From: Leucaena leucocephala
Taxonomy: Eukaryota > Streptophyta > Magnoliopsida > Fabales > Fabaceae
Direction of reading: 5' to 3'
Assembly (NCBI GenBank): GCA_037074615.1
Contig: CM073518.1
Span: 17,560,501-17,624,500, forward strand
DNA: 64,000 nt
In this document: one piece after another, positions 35,020 through 46,998 of the stretch
Position numbering within the stretch: position 1 is the stretch's first letter
Layout: each line of letters starts with the position of its first letter
Translations under genes and position numbers: made by a program
Notes under the pieces: generated by a model
Databases searched by the model: none
Seen by the model: only the letters and a program-made list of their open reading frames with translations
Told to the model about the DNA's origin: nothing

Positions 35020-35174
35020 TTACATGCCATAAAAGTCATTCATAATTAAAGTACATTACATAAATGTCATGTTCATACAATATTTATATAGTAAAAGAAT
35101 TGATATATAATTCAATGGTCTATATAATCTTTCAATTCTCTATTTTCTTCTTGAATTCTTTTCTCCATTCTCAT
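35020..35174. other. Left flank of copia element 3 (LTR-like remnant)
   Basis: Joined to 41110 onward if copia element 3 is removed. The joined sequence resembles the interior of the 2.8-kb solo LTR around 20130-20500, such as the block 'ggtgagat..cgg.aaaaatct'. This suggests that the copia element landed in an older long-LTR remnant. Confidence 0.4.
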
Positions 35175-35887
35175 TGTTGGCGTTATCACCTGCAGCAAAG
35201 GAACAAACAATCCGAGTCGCATCCAAGGATATTGTCCTTAAGAGTTATTTTATGACAACCGGCAAGATGAAGCGGTACTCCCTATGATTAAACGGATTCT
35301 TCTTGCGGAATAAGGAAACAGAATCTAGTGGAAGGAAATAAACTCAGAAAGAAATAAGTAGGAGATCATAAGCGTTGTTGCATCTTTTTGCAATTCTCTG
35401 TGCGCTACTTTTATAGCCACGAACAGGTACGGGAACACAAGTTGCGTCCGTAAGAGATGACCCTTCGACTGAAACAGCGTGAAGCCGATCAGACATCACG
35501 GACGCATCTTTCCGTCGACAACAGTCCCTTCCCAACGGCTATGTCAACGTTTAACAAAAAGAAACTGTTAATATTTCAAATTCATGTTGACCGTTGGAAT
35601 TTAAGGACTTTCCGTATAGGCATATATAAAATAATATTTCTGGTAAAACCAAAAATATTTTCCATAAAAAGTGCCCAATACGACGCTTTATCTCGCGCGC
35701 AGGGGGGAATCGCCGGATTTCAACTGAATTTCCCATTGATCGCCCATTGTCGTGCGCGCGAGTCCACCTCTCTTCTAGGCCCATTTATTAGCCCAAGATT
35801 GTATCTTATTATTTATACACTTGAGCCTTCACTCTCCCAAACAATGTAGGACATTGGTTTCTTTTGACACACCCATATTTCACAACA
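35175..35887 (-). repeat. 3' LTR of copia element 3
   Basis: 713 bp, plus-strand borders TGTTGGCGTTATCACC and CATATTTCACAACA. It matches 40401-41109 closely, including the distinctive 'ctcgcgcgcaggggggaatc' block. Confidence 0.93.
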
Positions 35888-36469
35888 ATCCCCCACATGT
35901 GTCAAAAGAAACTCCACTCTCTGAGTTACACATGGATATAATCATTGTATCCAGTGGTTCTTTGGACTATGAACTAGACCTAGACTGATAATACTTGGTA
36001 TACAGAGATGCCAGTGGTCCTATGGACTATGAACCAGTACCTCTTGGGTGTATATCAGAGATACTAACAGCCAGATTATACCCCATATTTCCACTATTTA
36101 TTGAGCGATTTTGCACGTTAGGCGGCCATGCGCGTGTCCTAGTTTTTAACAAATGCTCTAAAGATTTCGCTACGATCCCATAGGAGCAGCCCACACTCCT
36201 CATTCGTATAAGTGATTTCTTTAAATGTATCTACACATAATACACCATCCCGTAGGATTTGAAATCATTAAGAGCTTTTGCTCATCCTCCTCTATGCAAT
36301 ATAACACTTTCTCACCCACCATAGGAAAGGACCAGTAGTAATAATCAGGTGCTATCAGAACTAACAAACGACTTATTCTTACCCATTGAACCTTCTTCAT
36401 GGGATCACCAATCATAAAGGTTGGGTTGCCATTGCTGTCGTTATCAAACTGGCTTTAGTCTTATTCCCC
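35888..36469 (-). other. 3' untranslated region of copia element 3
   Basis: No coding region. It contains the purine tract at its left edge and a short direct repeat ('ctatgaac' around 35965 and 36025). Nothing else recognised. Confidence 0.6.
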
Positions 36470-38370
36470 TCGATATTTTCACAATTTATTTTCTCCCCAG
36501 GGGTTTTGTTAACGGATCCGCTAAATTTACTTGAGATTTCACATAATCGATTGAGATCACCCCATCTTTGAGCAGCTGCTTTATAATATTGTGTCTTAAT
36601 CGAATGTGCCTGTTTTTACCATTGAAGGTTTTATTTTTAGCCGTAGCTATCACAGATTGGTTCAAGATATTGATGGTGTGGGTTTATCACCCAATGGAAT
36701 ACTTGCTAAGAAGTTTCTCAACCACTCAGCCTCAGTTTCAGCCAATTCCATAGCAATAAATTCATAATCCCTTAAGGATTTGGTTAGAATTGTTTGCTTA
36801 GATGTTTTCCATGTGACTGCACCACCACCAAGAATAAACACATAATCACTAGTGAATTTTGACCTTTCTGAATCAGAGATCCAGTTCACATCGCTATGTC
36901 CTTCTAATATAGCGGGAAATCCACTATAATGTATACCATAATTCATAGTGCCTTTAAGGTATCTCAATAACCTTATTAGAGCATCCCAATGTTCACTGCT
37001 TGGACAGTGAGTATATTTGCTCAATCTACACAGCATATGCTATGTCCGGTTTGGTATAATTCATTAAATGCAACAGACTTCCAATGATCTGTGCATATTT
37101 AGATTGAGCCACTGGGTCTCCTAAGTTTTTCTTTAGGTGCACACTCGAATCATGAGAACTCAATGAAGTTTCACCATACTGTTCAAACTTTCTCATAATT
37201 TTCTCAACATAATGTTCTTGAGAAAGTAAGATACATTTTTCATTCCTTATGATTTAAACACCCAAGATTAACTTTGCTTCACCCAAATCTTTCATATCAA
37301 AATTTGAAGCAACAAAGCCTTTTGTTTCAAGCACAATATTCATACTAGTACCAAAAATAATCATATCATCCACATATAGGCATATAATCACACAATTATT
37401 ATTCACAACTTTTGTATAAACACATTTTTCTACTTCCATAGTAGAGAAACCACCACTTGTTAGAACTTGATCTAACTTTTTATGCCATTGTTTGGGTGCT
37501 TGTTTTAAGCCATATAAAGATTTAATTAATTTACAAACTTTATTTTCTTGCCCATGAACAATGCACCCTTCAGGTTGTACCATATAAATCTCCTCTTCTA
37601 AATCACCATTCAAAAAAGCAGTTTTAACATCCATTTGATGAATATAAAGCTTATGAATTGAAGCTAATGCAATAAGGATTCTTACAGAAGAAATTCTTGT
37701 TACTGGAGAGAATGTATCAAAATAATCAATATTTTTCTTTTGAGTATATCCCTTGACTACTAGTCTGGCTTTGTATTTATTTACAGACCCATAGGAAAAT
37801 ATTTTTTCTAAGAACCCATTTACATCCAATAGGTTTTGCTCCTGGAGGCAAGTCTACCAAAACCATGTTTTATTTTTATTCAAAGAGTCAATCTCTGATT
37901 TAATAGCTTCTTTCCAAGACTCTGCATCTGGAGAAGAAATAGCTTCATAAAAATCTTTAGGTTCTCCTTCAACTAAATAAGTGAAAAAATCATCTCCAAA
38001 AGAAGTTTCTTTTCTTTGCCTTTTACTTCTTCGTAAACTCTCACCCAAAACTTCATTTGAAATTTGTTTAGAAGAGGAAGAAGAGGATTTTTCAATTATT
38101 GTTGAAGTATGCTCAACTTTCAAAGGAAAAACTTTTTCAAAAAATTTTGCATCTTTAGTTTCAATAATTGTATTTTTATCCAAAATATCACTTTTCAGAA
38201 CCAGAAAGCGATAAGCAGCACTTTGTTGAGCATAACCAATAAACATGCAATCAGAAGTTTTAGAATCAATTTTTCTCTTTTTAGGATCAGGTAATAAAAT
38301 TTTTGCAAGACACCCCCACACTTTTAAATATTTTAGATTTGGTTTATAACCTTTTCATAATTCATAAGGG
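36470..38370 (-). pseudogene. Reverse transcriptase and RNase H of copia element 3
   Basis: A linker with an acidic, serine-rich stretch lies at about 37990-38320. Then come ESWKEAIKSEIDSLNKNKTW (about 37860-37920), a stop, and the open frame 37254-37829 with KARLVVKGYTQKKNIDYFDT. Next are HQMDVKTAFLNGDLEEEIYM and YGLKQAPKQWHKKLD, and an intact YVDD (37365-37376). RNase H includes LRYLKGTMNYGIHYSGF (about 36920-36970), SDVNWISD and AVTWKTSKQTILTKSLRDYE. Near 36500 DPLTKPLGRK marks the end of pol. Stops near 37850, 37256 and 37036 interrupt it. Catalytic residues of the polymerase are kept. Confidence 0.92.
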
Positions 38371-39455
38371 GTTCTTTTTGTTTTCTTATGGGGTAATCTA
38401 TTTTGTAAAAAATATGCAGATAATATAGCTTCCCCCACAAATTATCAGGTGCATCAGATCTTACAAGTAAGGCATTCATCATTTCTTTTAAAGTTCTATT
38501 TTTCCTTTCTGCTATACCATTAGACTCAGGAGAATAAGGAGGAGTTACTTCATGAACTATGCCTTATTTTTCACAGAGATCATCTAATAACAAATATTCT
38601 CCTCCTCTATCTGATCTAATTCTCTTTATCTTTCTACTTAACTGATTTTCTACCTGAGCTTTGTATAAAACAAACTTATCATAAGCCTCATCTTTATTTC
38701 TCAATAAATAAACCTTAGTATATCTAGAGAAATCATCAATAAAAATAATGTAATATATTTTACCACCTCTAGTTTCTGTTTGCTTTAGATCTCCTAAATC
38801 TGTGTGGATTAAAGATAATAATTCACTTTCTCTTTGTGTGGATAAGTGTGTTCTCTTAGTCAATTTAGTTTGTATACAAATCTCACATTTACTTATCATA
38901 TCATTTTTAACTCTAGATATTAACTCAAATTTATGTAATCTTTCTATGTAAGATTTATTAACATGACCTAATCTAACATGCCAAATATCAAAAGACTCAA
39001 TCAAGTAAGCAGAAGAAGATGCAATATTATTATCAACACTCGTACAAATAGTCCTTGATTACAATAACCCTTCCCAATCATAACATTGTTCTTTGTCATA
39101 ATGATCTTATCAGATTCAAATGACACTTTGACCCCAGCCTTTCCTAATATAGCCACAGAAATTAAATTTACTCTGGCTTTAGGCACATACAGGACATCTT
39201 GTAGCACTAAGGTCTTCCCTGATGTGAGTTTCAGAACCACTTTTCCTTTTCCATGAACTTTTACAGATCAAGAATCAGCAAGATACATGTGGTCTTCTCC
39301 TTCTTCAAAGGAGGAATACAATTCTTTGTTTGCACATATGTGCTTGGTAGCCCCAGAGTCTACCACCCATTTGTTCACATAAGAGATAAGAAAAGCTTGA
39401 GAAATCATTGCAGTGATAACCTCATTACCACTATCATCATCTCCTTCAACCAAGT
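38371..39455 (-). pseudogene. Protease and integrase of copia element 3
   Basis: The protease shows WVVDSGATKHIC (about 39330-39365). Integrase: FDIWHVRLGHVNKSY at the start of the frame 38564-39004, then SKCEICIQTK (HHCC pair), D in IHTDLGD and D in IRSDRGGEYLL. After a stop near 38564 the sequence PESNGIAERKNRTLKE carries the catalytic glutamate (about 38495-38540). The DDE triad is therefore complete in sequence but is split by a stop and a frame change near 39260. Preceding gag is in another frame after a shift near 39460. Confidence 0.9.
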
Positions 39456-40379
39456 TTATATTTGGTTTAGGAGGATATCATTTCTCATCTTATTAGCCAT
39501 CTTCCTGCATTCATGTGCATGATGACCTGGTTTATTACAAACAAAACATTTGCCTCTCTTCTCGAACTTGGGGTCAACATTCTTGGGTATGTAATCTAAC
39601 TGTTTGTTTTGGTGTTTCTTGTTATTGTGTTTAGAGTCGTACCTTTTGTTGCCCGATTTTGTTTCCACCAAATTTGCCTTAGCAGTCATCTCTTTCTCCT
39701 TTGCTTCTTGAATCGTTCTCCAGTTAGTGTCTTCAATAATGATATAAGTAATCATATCCGTTAGCGATAGTTGCTTCTGTTTATGTTTCAATTGTTGCTT
39801 GTAGTTGTTCCATGATTCTGGCAACTTTTTAATTTGAATTCCGGCAACAAATTCATCAGGCAGATTGATGTGTTCAGCCTTGAGATCTTCAATCAGTTTG
39901 TGATATTCATTAATCTGAGTCTTGATATCATTGTTGTCTTCCATTTCCCATCTGTAATAATTTCCAACAACGAACTTTTGCTTCCCAGCATCCTCCGCAG
40001 TGTATTTTAGGATCAAAGAGTTCCATATTTTATTTGCTTCCTTGTAGATGCTATACACATCGAACAGATCATTAGATAGAGTACTAATCAATGTGTGTCT
40101 ATATACTTTGTTGTCATATGTCCAAATATCTTTTCGGGCTTGCGCAGCATCTAGAGATGGTTCAGACTCGGTGAGTGCAATTGCTACTCCAAACATGTCA
40201 AGGACAGTATACACCCGTTCTTGCCAACGCCTGAAATTCTTGCCATCGAACACTTCTATCTTTGAGGTGTCAGGGAACGAACGAGGAACAGGGATGGAGA
40301 CGTGAGGAACGGCACTATTGTTTTGACCGTTTGGGTTACCGTTGTTTCCAGCATTATTCAGATCAGCGGAAGAGTCCAT
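39456..40379 (-). pseudogene. gag of copia element 3 (open frame, frameshift at its end)
   Basis: I choose ATG at 40379 (MDSSADLNNAGNNGNPNGQN). The frame is open further upstream into the LTR, but that part reads LTR sequence. The N terminus is asparagine/glycine-rich. The capsid-like UBN2-type domain includes IEVFDGKNFRRWQERVYTVL. Near the C terminus an intact zinc knuckle CFVCNKPGHHAHEC fits CX2CX4HX4C. The frame ends at 39456 after MANKMRNDI; the protease continues in another frame (PPKPNINLVEGDDDSG), so a small indel separates gag from pol. Gag itself could still be translated whole. Confidence 0.9.
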
Positions 40380-40400
40380 CGTCGAATAACTCTTAAGATT

Positions 40401-41109
40401 GTTGGCATTATCACCTGCAGCAAAGGAACAAACAATCCGAGTCGTGTCCAAGGACACTGTCCTTAAGAGTTATTTCGTAACAACTGACAAGATGAATCGG
40501 TACTCCCCAGGATTAAATGGATTCTTCTTGGGAACAAGGAAACAGAATCTAGTGGAAGGAAATAAACTCAGAAAGAAATGAGCAGGAGAGCATAAGCGTT
40601 GTTGCACCTTTTTGCAATTCTCTGTGCACTATTTATAGGCACGAACAGGTACGGGAACACAAGTTGCGTCCGTAAGAGAGGACCCTTCAACTGAAATAGC
40701 GCAAAGCTGATCAAACGTCGCTGACGCATCTTTTCGTCGGCAACAGTCCCTTCCCAACAACTATGTCAACGTTTAACAAAAAGAAACCGTTAATATTTCA
40801 AATTCATGTTGACCGTTGGAATTTAAGGACTTTCCGTATAGGCATATATAAAATAATATTTCTGGTAAAACCAAAAATATTTTCCATAAAAAGTGCCCAA
40901 TACGACGCTTTATCTCGCGCGCAGGGGGGAATCGCCGGATTTCAACTGAATTTCCCATTGATCGCCCATTGTCGTGCGCGCGAGTTCACCTCTCTTCTAG
41001 GCCCATTTACTAGCCTAAGATTGTATCTTATTATTTATACACTTGAGCCTTCATTCTCCCAAACAATATGGGACATTGGTTTCTTTTGACATACCCATAT
41101 TTCACAACA
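40401..41109 (-). repeat. 5' LTR of copia element 3
   Basis: 709 bp, partner of 35175-35887, followed by the target duplication ctcat at 41110-41114. On the minus strand it is followed by 'atcttaagagttattcgacg' and then the gag ATG. Confidence 0.93.
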
Positions 41110-42466
41110 CTCATTTACCTATTAAGGTTGGGTAAAGGATGGTGAGATTCGGAAAAATCTTAGTAGCAAATATTACTAATATATATGCAAGATGAATGCA
41201 AATGTATGACATACTTTTTTTTAACTCATGCTAACAAATGGCATGTTCTTATGCTCAATATTTCATACTATCATGCATAGCCATGGAACATCTAGAAATA
41301 GGGCATCATATACTCGTACATATTTCATATCATCATCATGCACATCAATAAACACAAGCTACACATCAAGCACACAATAAAAGTAAGTTCACTATCTTGT
41401 AACTCTATGTAGCTTTTGTCCCCTTTTGCTTCTAACTAATAAGGTTACTTGCTTATAACTCATCATCTTTGATATCTCATAGCCCTATATACAGTCATAT
41501 TAACTTATTAGAGCCATAGAAGCAAGCAACAATCATAAATTGCTCTCTTGAAATCTTTAACCTTTAACACTTTAATTTTTGGTTTCTTAATCCCATATTC
41601 TAAACTTATTTCTAAATGTTATTTCCATATATTTTTGCATATCAAATCTATTTATAAGCTCAAATTTAATAAAATCCAACTACTTCCCCTTCAACTAGGC
41701 TAAAACCGAAATATGCAAAGGTTAAGGGGAAGTTGGATTCTCTCCATTTTCATGCAATGACACTTGATTACAACTCTTTTCTGCCTAGTAGGTATGAATC
41801 TAACTTCAATTCATCCTTTTCATGAATTTTAGAGAATTGGAAAGCACATTCCCTTAGGGTGTTAAACTTCCAAAACTCAATAAAATCCATAGACAAAATT
41901 TACTACTCAATAAACAGCATCAACAACAACTTGAATTGTAGCTTACGTTAGGTTGATACTTGATTTGCTTGAGGTTCTTCTTTTTTTTTTTCTTCTTCTT
42001 CCTGTCCTATTTCTTTTGCAAATTCCGTGCTCCCTCTTCATCTCTTCCTTAGTAAGAGAAGGGTATTTATAGAACTCCAAGATTAAACAATATTGGAATG
42101 TGATTTGGAGTCCTCAATTTACCCTCAAAGTTGCTCAAAATTACATTTCTAAGTGCCTTGTTCCCATTGGTCCACTTGGATCTTAACTAGATTGGAATGT
42201 CATTTGAAATCTATTAACTAGATTTAATAAAATTTGAAGACCATACTAATATTTTAATGCACGAATTCCATCACATCTTTCTTGAACCTTCCAACCAATA
42301 AAATCCTTCCATTTTGTACCATCTTGGTGGAAGAAAGGTTAATGGATAGTTTATTCAACAAGCTTTTAGGATTTATAGTAAAATTCACTTTATTGAGTTC
42401 TTTTTCTAATTTTGGTCTCCTAGAAGACTTAAATAATATCACGATAGTCTTATCGTAATTAATTAT
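41110..42466. other. Right flank of copia element 3, LTR-like remnant
   Basis: About the first 1 kb resembles the solo LTR interior at 20190-20900. Shared features are 'gagattcggaaaaatct', lists of AT-rich motifs with 'cacatcaa', 'aagtaagttcactat', and a TTC-rich stretch near 41970-42000 corresponding to 20835-20905. No coding region. It is probably a diverged LTR of the same family. Confidence 0.45.
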
Positions 42467-42979
42467 AGGGTAAATGTGTATCTAATACTCTAAACTAATT
42501 TCAAATAAGAAATTAACATCATAAAATATTTAATGGTGCAATTAGCACCATAAACTAATTTTGGAGGTGTGACCAGCACCTTAAAGTATTTAAATTGATA
42601 CAATTTCATCTTTTTACTAATAGAAATATAATTTTATGTCTGATCTATGTCACGTAAACTTTTTATTTCAACACTTTATTATTTAAAATGTCACGTGGCA
42701 TATTGTTTAAAAAAAATACTGAATAAACCATAAAATTGACATTGTATAGAATTCATATGTGAAAATTGAGAAATTTTATAGTTTATTAAGTGTAATTTAT
42801 TAAAATAATATTACATATGTGACCTTTTAAATAATAATATGTCAAAATAAAAAATTTATGTGACATGTATCAAATAAAAATTTGAGTTTTGATTAGCAAA
42901 AGGGGCAAAATTGTAATAATTTAAATACTTTAGGATATAATTGTACCTCCAAAATTAGTTTTACATGTACCTTTACCCT
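42467..42979. mobile_element. MITE with long terminal inverted repeats, copy 2
   Basis: The left arm begins AGGGTAAATGTGTATC and includes 'aactaattttggaggtg' and 'ctaaagtatttaaatt'-like sequence. The right arm carries the inverted counterpart, ending GTACCTTTACCCT. Arms are about 90-120 bases. The outer end GGGTAAAGGTAC is shared with the copy at 53780-54266. There is no coding capacity, and no clear target duplication. Confidence 0.65.
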
Positions 42980-43311
42980 TAATTGTATCCTCTCGCCTCA
43001 TTAATATATTCATGTGGCTTAGTAATGGCACCTATGTGAATAAGAAATTGGGATTTGTTTGCCCCTCGTTTGAACATTTCTTTGTAAAGATATTTGATTT
43101 CTTTTGTAAGTAATGTAAAAAATAAATTACATCCCCCAATTTTATCTATTCAAAGTTTCAACCCTCCAATTATTCACCTTAAATCTACCAACGCTTGCGC
43201 TCACGAATGGAAAGAAAATAAAACCCTTAACTAATTCCACTTAAACTCAACAATCATTTATTTCATTTACTCCCAAAATCATTCGTTAATTCACAATACA
43301 ATTTCTTATCG
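42980..43311. other. Non-coding DNA left of CACTA element 2
   Basis: AT-rich with no gene or repeat recognised. Confidence 0.4.
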
Positions 43312-43329
43312 CACTACAAAAAAAATTGA

Positions 43330-43900
43330 GAGTTGCAGCAGTTCATTTGTAGCGATTATGGGCAAACCGCTATAAAGTACCATTTTATAGTGGTTTGATG
43401 ACGAACTGCTGTACATTTGCAGTTGTTTGACCGTGAACAATATTTTTGGAGACATTTGCAGCAGTTACAACTGTAACAAATATGGCGCCAAGCTAGCGCC
43501 ATCAGGCGGGAACAAAATTGCGATGGTTAAAACTGCTACTAAAATTCACGCCACAGCACACAAATAGTTTCCAGCGGTCTAAACCGCTATAAAAATCTAA
43601 GCGGATAAGTGACCATTGGTTTAACAGAAGTTTACAACAGTTTGACACCGCTGCAAAATTCCCCATGGATTAGACACCGGTTGCATGCCGAATTTTGCAA
43701 TGGTTGTAACCACTACAAACGTAACCGAGGAAAATGACCATTCTCATTCCACTCTGGGGACATAGCGGTTTGTACCGCTAAAAACTACCAATCACACTGA
43801 TGCATGGACACGTGTCAGAAACAATTGGCATTTTACAGTGGTTGTCATAATTAACCGCTACAAATTGACAACTGCTACAAAAAAATATGCTTTCAGCAAC
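43330..43900. repeat. Left subterminal repeats of CACTA element 2
   Basis: About a dozen short units such as 'aaccgctataaa', 'tagcggtttgtaccgcta' and 'ggttgtaaccactacaaac', many of them small palindromes. In CACTA elements such arrays bind the element's own protein. The same motif recurs at the right end, 46625-46815. Confidence 0.8.
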
Positions 43901-44428
43901 CTATAAATACCCCATGCGCCTTCATTTTAAAGTTTTACCATTTGCGAGTAGTGAAGTTCTGCTGAATTGTGATCAGAAGTCTTATTTGACATGAATATCG
44001 AGATTTTAGTTTACTTCGAGGTACGAAAGGAAATTTTACATACGTAATTTGTTTATTTATTTAAGAAGTTGAGTTATTTATTTAATTTAATTATATTTTA
44101 ATTATAAATTCTTATTTTGCATCATTTAATTGTTTATTTAGCGTAGTTTATATGGTTAGGAATATGAATTGGACTACGAGTACCTGTTTGACTAGGAATA
44201 TAAATTAGTTTATTTATTAAGAGTGGTGTTTGAGTAGGAATATTTTTATCTGTTAATTAGGATTGTGATTAGGAATTTAATATTTTGATTATTGAATTAT
44301 GAATTTTTTCAATAAATTGGACTTTATTTATATATTGAGTTTTTACTTATAAAAATAGAGAGAATATCATGCAATTATTTATTTATAATCAATAAATGTG
44401 ACGTTGTGTATTTGTCATTTTAAATAGG

Positions 44429-46410
44429 ATGAGGCATCGTAGTGGTAAAAAGCCGATGGAGCCGTATAGACCTACCCCTAGTGCTGATGATAAGGATTCT
44501 GAGCTGGACATCAGCATGGACGATTATGAGTACTACTAGCTCAACAATACAATGATGTTGTCTCTATTTAATGGAGGAGCTCCTTAGATTGGAGAGTCTT
44601 CCCGCCAGCATGATGCATGCGAGGGAGCAGGTGGGGGAGGAGCGGACAATAGGGTTGATCAGGAAGGGGATGAGGGGGTGGCCGGTGTCCAAGCATATGA
44701 GTTGCCTTATCGTGGAAGGCAGAAAATGGGGCAGCTAGTAGAAGTCGTTTGTAAAAATTTATTTAATTTGTACTTTACGATTTATAATTTGAATTTTATG
44801 AGTTTGGATAAATAATTATTTTTAAATTACACTTTATAGACGAGCAAGTGTTCAGGTCAACTAACAGGATGACAGCTATAGACGTCTCCATGATGACAAG
44901 GGGGCATGTGATTGTGCCGGTCAACAATATGGACCAACCGATCCAACAAGGGGCCAGCTGTACAACAAATACCTGCGGTTGCGGGTGAAGGAGTGTACCC
45001 GTTTTTCCATCAACAAGGACTAGCGGGCGATGGACGAGTTGATCAAGGACAGAGTGTGGAAACTAATAAAGGTAATTAATTTTAATCCTACATCGGTTAT
45101 TTAAATATGAATAATTTGTTGAAAATTAACATTTAATTTACTTAATTGCAGACTAAGTCTGTGGTAGAAGAGCGTTTGAAGGGGAACATTATAAAGAAGC
45201 TGGAGGAGGATTGGAGGAATACGAGGTTGGCCCTGTTTCATCGAGCAAGTGGTGACGGGATGTGGAGTGAGGAGGACATAGCGAACGATGTGCCTGATGG
45301 TGTCCCTACGTAGGATTGGAGGGAGTTCGTATGATCGCGGTTTACACCGAAGGCGAGGATATGAATTTAGTTAATTAAGTTCAAAATATTTAATTCTTCG
45401 CCCACTTGACTAACCATATATATGTAACTTCATTTCAAGAAGAGTCCTAGAGAGGTGCCGCCAACGTCCGTCACTAGACCATACGACACAGGGACGGCTC
45501 GAGACCCTTCTTGATTGCTTACGATGAGATCATTAGTATAGAAATTAAATTATTAGATGTCATTAACTATTTATAAACTTATTTAATATTTACATATTTA
45601 ATTGTAATTAACTTTTAGGAGAGGAGGGCAATGGCGAAGCGGGGAAAAGACAACTATAGGCGAGATGTGGCCTAAGTTGTATAGGCCTCGTGTCGGGACT
45701 TTTGCAATGGAAGTAGTTGAAGAAGTTACGGTATATGTATTTAATTACTATAATTTAGTGTTTTTATAAATAATTAACATTTTTTAATTTGTTTAATTTT
45801 TCTATTGTTTTGTCAGGCGCGGATGACTCAAATCGATGTAGGCATGCAGGAGTCACAAGGGTTCGCCTTAGATCCCACCGCATCACTCCTAGAGGCCCGT
45901 GATCAACCTTAGCACCCAAGCAGGATCATGGGACTCGGTCTTAGTCCCACACCAACGAGATTGAGATAATCTTCGAGTGCTCATGGCCCGACTTAGGACC
46001 TATAGTCCTCTTAGTCACAAGCTACGATGGCCCAGACATGCGTAGGAGTCTGGCACCAAACTGAAGTATCTGTGGACGAGCTTTAGGACGAGGTCAGACG
46101 AGAGATACAGGAGCAAGTAGAGACCATGGTCTAGACCCAAGTGTAGTCCCAGTTGTAGTCCCAGGTGCACACCATACATAGCCATATGCAGTCCCAGGTT
46201 GATGCCTTCATGAGCCAGATGGACACCTACATGAAGGTTGTATTGACACAAATTTTGGACCTCACAACTCCTCCGTCGATACCTACTTTTACCATGCCGC
46301 CTTTGGTCATACCAAACCCATTGTCCCCATCACTACCCTCATCGACTCCACAACAGCCGTCGCCGCTAGATCTCAAGAAGGATGTGCAAGATGAAGCACA
46401 ACATACTTGA
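44429..46410 (+). pseudogene. Transposase_24-like gene remnant of CACTA element 2
   Basis: The first exon starts at ATG 44429 (MRHRSGKKPMEPYRPTPSAD), acidic after residue 20, and meets a stop (EYY*). Later exon-like blocks: DELIKDRVWKLIK (about 45030-45075), then VVEERLKGNIIKKLEEDWRN and FHRASGDGMWSEEDIAND (45150-45290). The final block 46165-46410 has a short coiled region (MQSQVDAFMSQMDTYMKVV) and a proline/serine-rich tail. This order follows CACTA accessory proteins. AT-rich introns separate the blocks. Multiple stops (for example 44585, 45310, 45910) show it is dead. Confidence 0.6.
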
Positions 46411-46853
46411 GCGAATTTTTGTACTCCCTTTTTTTAGAAAAAATATTATTTATATTTTATTTTACTGAGTTTGGGTGTCACAACTCCTCCACCGATACCT
46501 AATTTATAAATTTTATTTTATCCAATAATTTCACAAATTTTAGTTTATTTCATAAAATTTAGTGTATTTTAGTTTAATTATAGAAATTTTATTTTTTACT
46601 ATTAAAAAAATTATTTGTTAACTTTGTAGCAATTAACAACCGCTACAAAATGTATTGTTTGAATTCAAAATTACATTCAACCTGAGATGCGACCATGACA
46701 TTTTGTAGCAGTTAGTAACCGCTGCAAATTTACAAATTTCAAATTCAAAACTCCCTCCATAAAGATTTGTATCATGACAGTTTGTAGCGGTTAGTAACCA
46801 TTGCAAACAAACAATTTTCAAATTACAAGTTCCCTCAATCTCTGTCAGTAGTG

Positions 46854-46998
46854 ATCTAACCGTTGTGTGCATTTAAGACCTACAGTTTGAAACTGAAGGG
46901 ACTAAAACCAAAATGAGAGTAAACTTAAGGAACCAAATATTGCATTAACCCTATATATACATACACACACTTAGAAATGTATTACCAAGATTTTGTTG
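46854..46998. other. 3' flank of the DEAD-like/MLLE gene
   Basis: 145 bases between the CACTA right end and the stop codon of the gene on the minus strand. It is likely part of the 3' untranslated region, so the CACTA insertion probably sits in or just beyond the gene's 3' end. Confidence 0.4.

Larger units (their letters stand above)
35175..41109 (-). mobile_element. Copia LTR retrotransposon 3, complete but inactive
   Basis: A 5.9-kb element with LTRs of 713 and 709 bp and the target duplication 'ctcat' (35170-35174 and 41110-41114). It lies on the minus strand with the 5' LTR on the right. Gag starts only about 20 bases inside the 5' LTR. Pol follows in copia order, then about 580 bases of 3' untranslated sequence and a purine tract ('catgtggggga' on the minus strand) beside the 3' LTR. 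LTRs are very similar, so it is one of the younger insertions, yet stops and frameshifts break gag-pol. Confidence 0.94.
43312..46853 (+). mobile_element. CACTA element 2, non-autonomous
   Basis: The left end reads CACTACAAAAAAAATTGAG. The right end, on the other strand, reads CACTACTGACAGAGATTGAG. Both ends carry many inverted and direct copies of a subterminal motif built on 'gtagcggtt..aaccgctac' (43340-43900 and 46625-46815), which is typical for CACTA elements. The three bases after the right end are 'atc'; 'atc' also lies one base before the left end, so the 3-bp target duplication is only approximate. The inside contains broken Transposase_24-like exons and no peptidase or TNP2 transposase, hence non-autonomous. 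Confidence 0.82.

Noticed and set aside
35457..35849. Open frame of 130 codons, repeated in part at 40763-41089
   Set aside because: It lies in the LTR of copia element 3 and appears in both LTRs because they are copies; no protein family recognised.
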